From Oxalobacter aliiformigenes (GTDB lineage Bacteria; Pseudomonadota; Gammaproteobacteria; Burkholderiales; Burkholderiaceae_D), in NCBI RefSeq assembly GCF_027116575.1, contig NZ_CP098252.1:1178001-1242000 (forward strand): 64,000 nucleotides of DNA, read 5' to 3'. Within the stretch, counting starts at the first letter, position 1; each line of letters begins with the position of its first letter. A program made the position numbers and the translations under genes. A model generated the notes under the pieces. It worked only from the letters and a program-made list of their open reading frames with translations. It made no database searches and was not told where the DNA came from. This document shows positions 63,152 through 64,000 of the stretch, one piece after another.

Positions 63152-63179
63152 GTTATCCCTTCCTTTGGGAAGGGATAAC
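63152..63179. repeat. perfect 12-bp hairpin between gpGT and the tape-measure gene
   Basis: GTTATCCCTTCC (63152-63163) pairs fully with GGAAGGGATAAC (63168-63179) around TTTG. No T-run follows, so it is not a standard terminator. It starts three bases after the gpT stop. Confidence 0.9.
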
Positions 63180-63242
63180 TTCGGTCCGATTTATAACAGA
63201 TTGATCAAACGCGCCACAAGGCGGGTTTGGGAGGGAATGCAA

Positions 63243-64000
63243 ATGGTGGTAACTGACCAGTATATGCAGAAGATGGAAAAGGAGTTGACAGAAGTCAGGC
63301 AAAGAGTCGTCAGGATCGAGACGGCCATGCAAAAATTTCTGAGCCAATCCACCGACATGGCGAAAAACGCTCGGATGGAAAAAGAAAAGGGAGAAAAGGA
63401 TGAGAAAAACAACGGTTCTCTGGTGACCGCTCTCGGAAGACTGCGGGAAGAAGGTGACAGAATCGGCGAACAGTTGGGAAAAGCGGCCGATCATGCCATC
63501 TCGAAAATAGGGGATGCTTTTGCCGGTTTCCTGAAAAATGGCAAGCTGGACTTTTCCGATGTCGTCAGGACATTGAAAACCGATCTCGGGAGCATGGCGA
63601 CGACTCAAATCAGATCGCTTCTGGCGACGGGACTGACGAAATGGCTGGGATTTGAGGCGTCCGGAACCGGTTCAGCCGCGCGGGCTGAAAGCGGAACGGA
63701 AAAAAACGGCCGGACGGAACAGGTGGCAAAAGAGGTATCGGGAAACTTTTTCGATGCACTGACACAGGATATCCGGAAGTTTTTTGAAAACGGCAAAACG
63801 GTTTTCGGCGATCTGATCGAATATCTCGGCAACATTCCGGGTGTCGGTGGAGTCGTCAAGGGGATCGGAAACGTCGCTTCGGAAGCGGGAGGGCTGTTTT
63901 CCGGGCTGGGAAAAAGCATCGGGCAGTTTTTCGGTGCCGGTGGCACATCTTCCGGAGAAAACGGTATGCAGGCGGCCGGATCGGCCGGCAGCGATGCGGC
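63243..64000 (+). CDS. tape-measure-like protein, N-terminal part (continues beyond window)
   Basis: The frame is open from ATG 63243 (GGAGGG upstream) to the window end, 252 codons. Residues 1-75 form a charged coiled coil (DQYMQKMEKELTEVRQRVVR). Then comes KIGDAFAGFLKNGKLDFSDV, followed by RTLKTDLGSMATTQIRSLLA, a pattern normally found near the C-terminus of lambda gpH-like tape measures. A Gly-rich amphipathic stretch follows (NIPGVGGVVKGIGNVASEAG). Position after gpGT supports a tape measure, but the domain comes unusually early. Confidence 0.65.
   Translation, partial: MVVTDQYMQKMEKELTEVRQRVVRIETAMQKFLSQSTDMAKNARMEKEKGEKDEKNNGSLVTALGRLREEGDRIGEQLGKAADHAISKIGDAFAGFLKNGKLDFSDVVRTLKTDLGSMATTQIRSLLATGLTKWLGFEASGTGSAARAESGTEKNGRTEQVAKEVSGNFFDALTQDIRKFFENGKTVFGDLIEYLGNIPGVGGVVKGIGNVASEAGGLFSGLGKSIGQFFGAGGTSSGENGMQAAGSAGSDA

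Overview
The window looks like a chromosomal segment of a Gram-negative betaproteobacterium carrying parts of two unrelated phages. The organism call is an inference. It rests on a general-porin gene of the betaproteobacterial type, an ADP-heptose epimerase for LPS inner core, a large autotransporter, three tandem periplasmic OB-fold proteins and several gut-type redox and efflux genes. Burkholderiales such as Oxalobacteraceae or Sutterellaceae would be tested first. No rRNA, tRNA, CRISPR array or complete insertion sequence was seen.

Region 1 (1-15.6 kb, all + strand) is a podovirus-like morphogenesis block. In order it has a tail fibre bracketed by two related chaperone-like genes, small coupled genes, a P22 gp4-like adaptor, a gp10-like tail hub, a GNAT protein, two internal virion/ejection-type proteins, a moron-like secreted protein with its own promoter and terminator, a portal, a scaffold-like coiled-coil protein, the small terminase and the large terminase. 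The order is shuffled compared with the usual terminase-portal-scaffold-coat-tail layout, and no major capsid gene is recognisable.

Region 2 (16-29 kb) is host or accessory DNA: a Sel1-repeat lipoprotein; a 25-unit, 8-bp tandem repeat with G-quadruplex potential; a GNAT; a LysR regulator divergent from an MFS exporter, nitroreductase, secreted hydrolase and secreted aldo/keto reductase; an Lrp regulator divergent from an EamA exporter; and a broken YddG-like exporter.

Region 3 (29-46 kb) holds an isolated phage tail-collar gene, two class A beta-lactamase genes flanking a cold-shock gene and a small zinc-ribbon gene, an Eis-like acetyltransferase, a possible orphan cobalamin riboswitch, three tandem YgiW/BOF-like genes, hldD, a porin, an MFS gene broken by one amber codon and a decayed alanine:sodium symporter. 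Three transporter pseudogenes within 18 kb suggest ongoing loss of transport capacity.

Region 4 (46-60 kb) is dominated by an 1848-residue autotransporter with duplicated passenger repeats. It also has a TerC-CBS membrane protein, a DUF985-type cupin, an acyltransferase-3 membrane protein, a chloramphenicol acetyltransferase-family gene and a second Sel1 protein. The promoters of the autotransporter and the acyltransferase both carry long inverted repeats with TTAACG/CGTTAA cores.

Region 5 (60.3 kb to the end, + strand) is a lambda-like long-tail module: tail terminator, tail tube, a tail chaperone with a textbook -1 programmed frameshift into its T extension, and the start of a tape-measure-like gene. 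No terminase, portal or capsid genes precede it, so it is either a truncated siphophage or a tailocin-like tail locus; the window ends before this can be decided.
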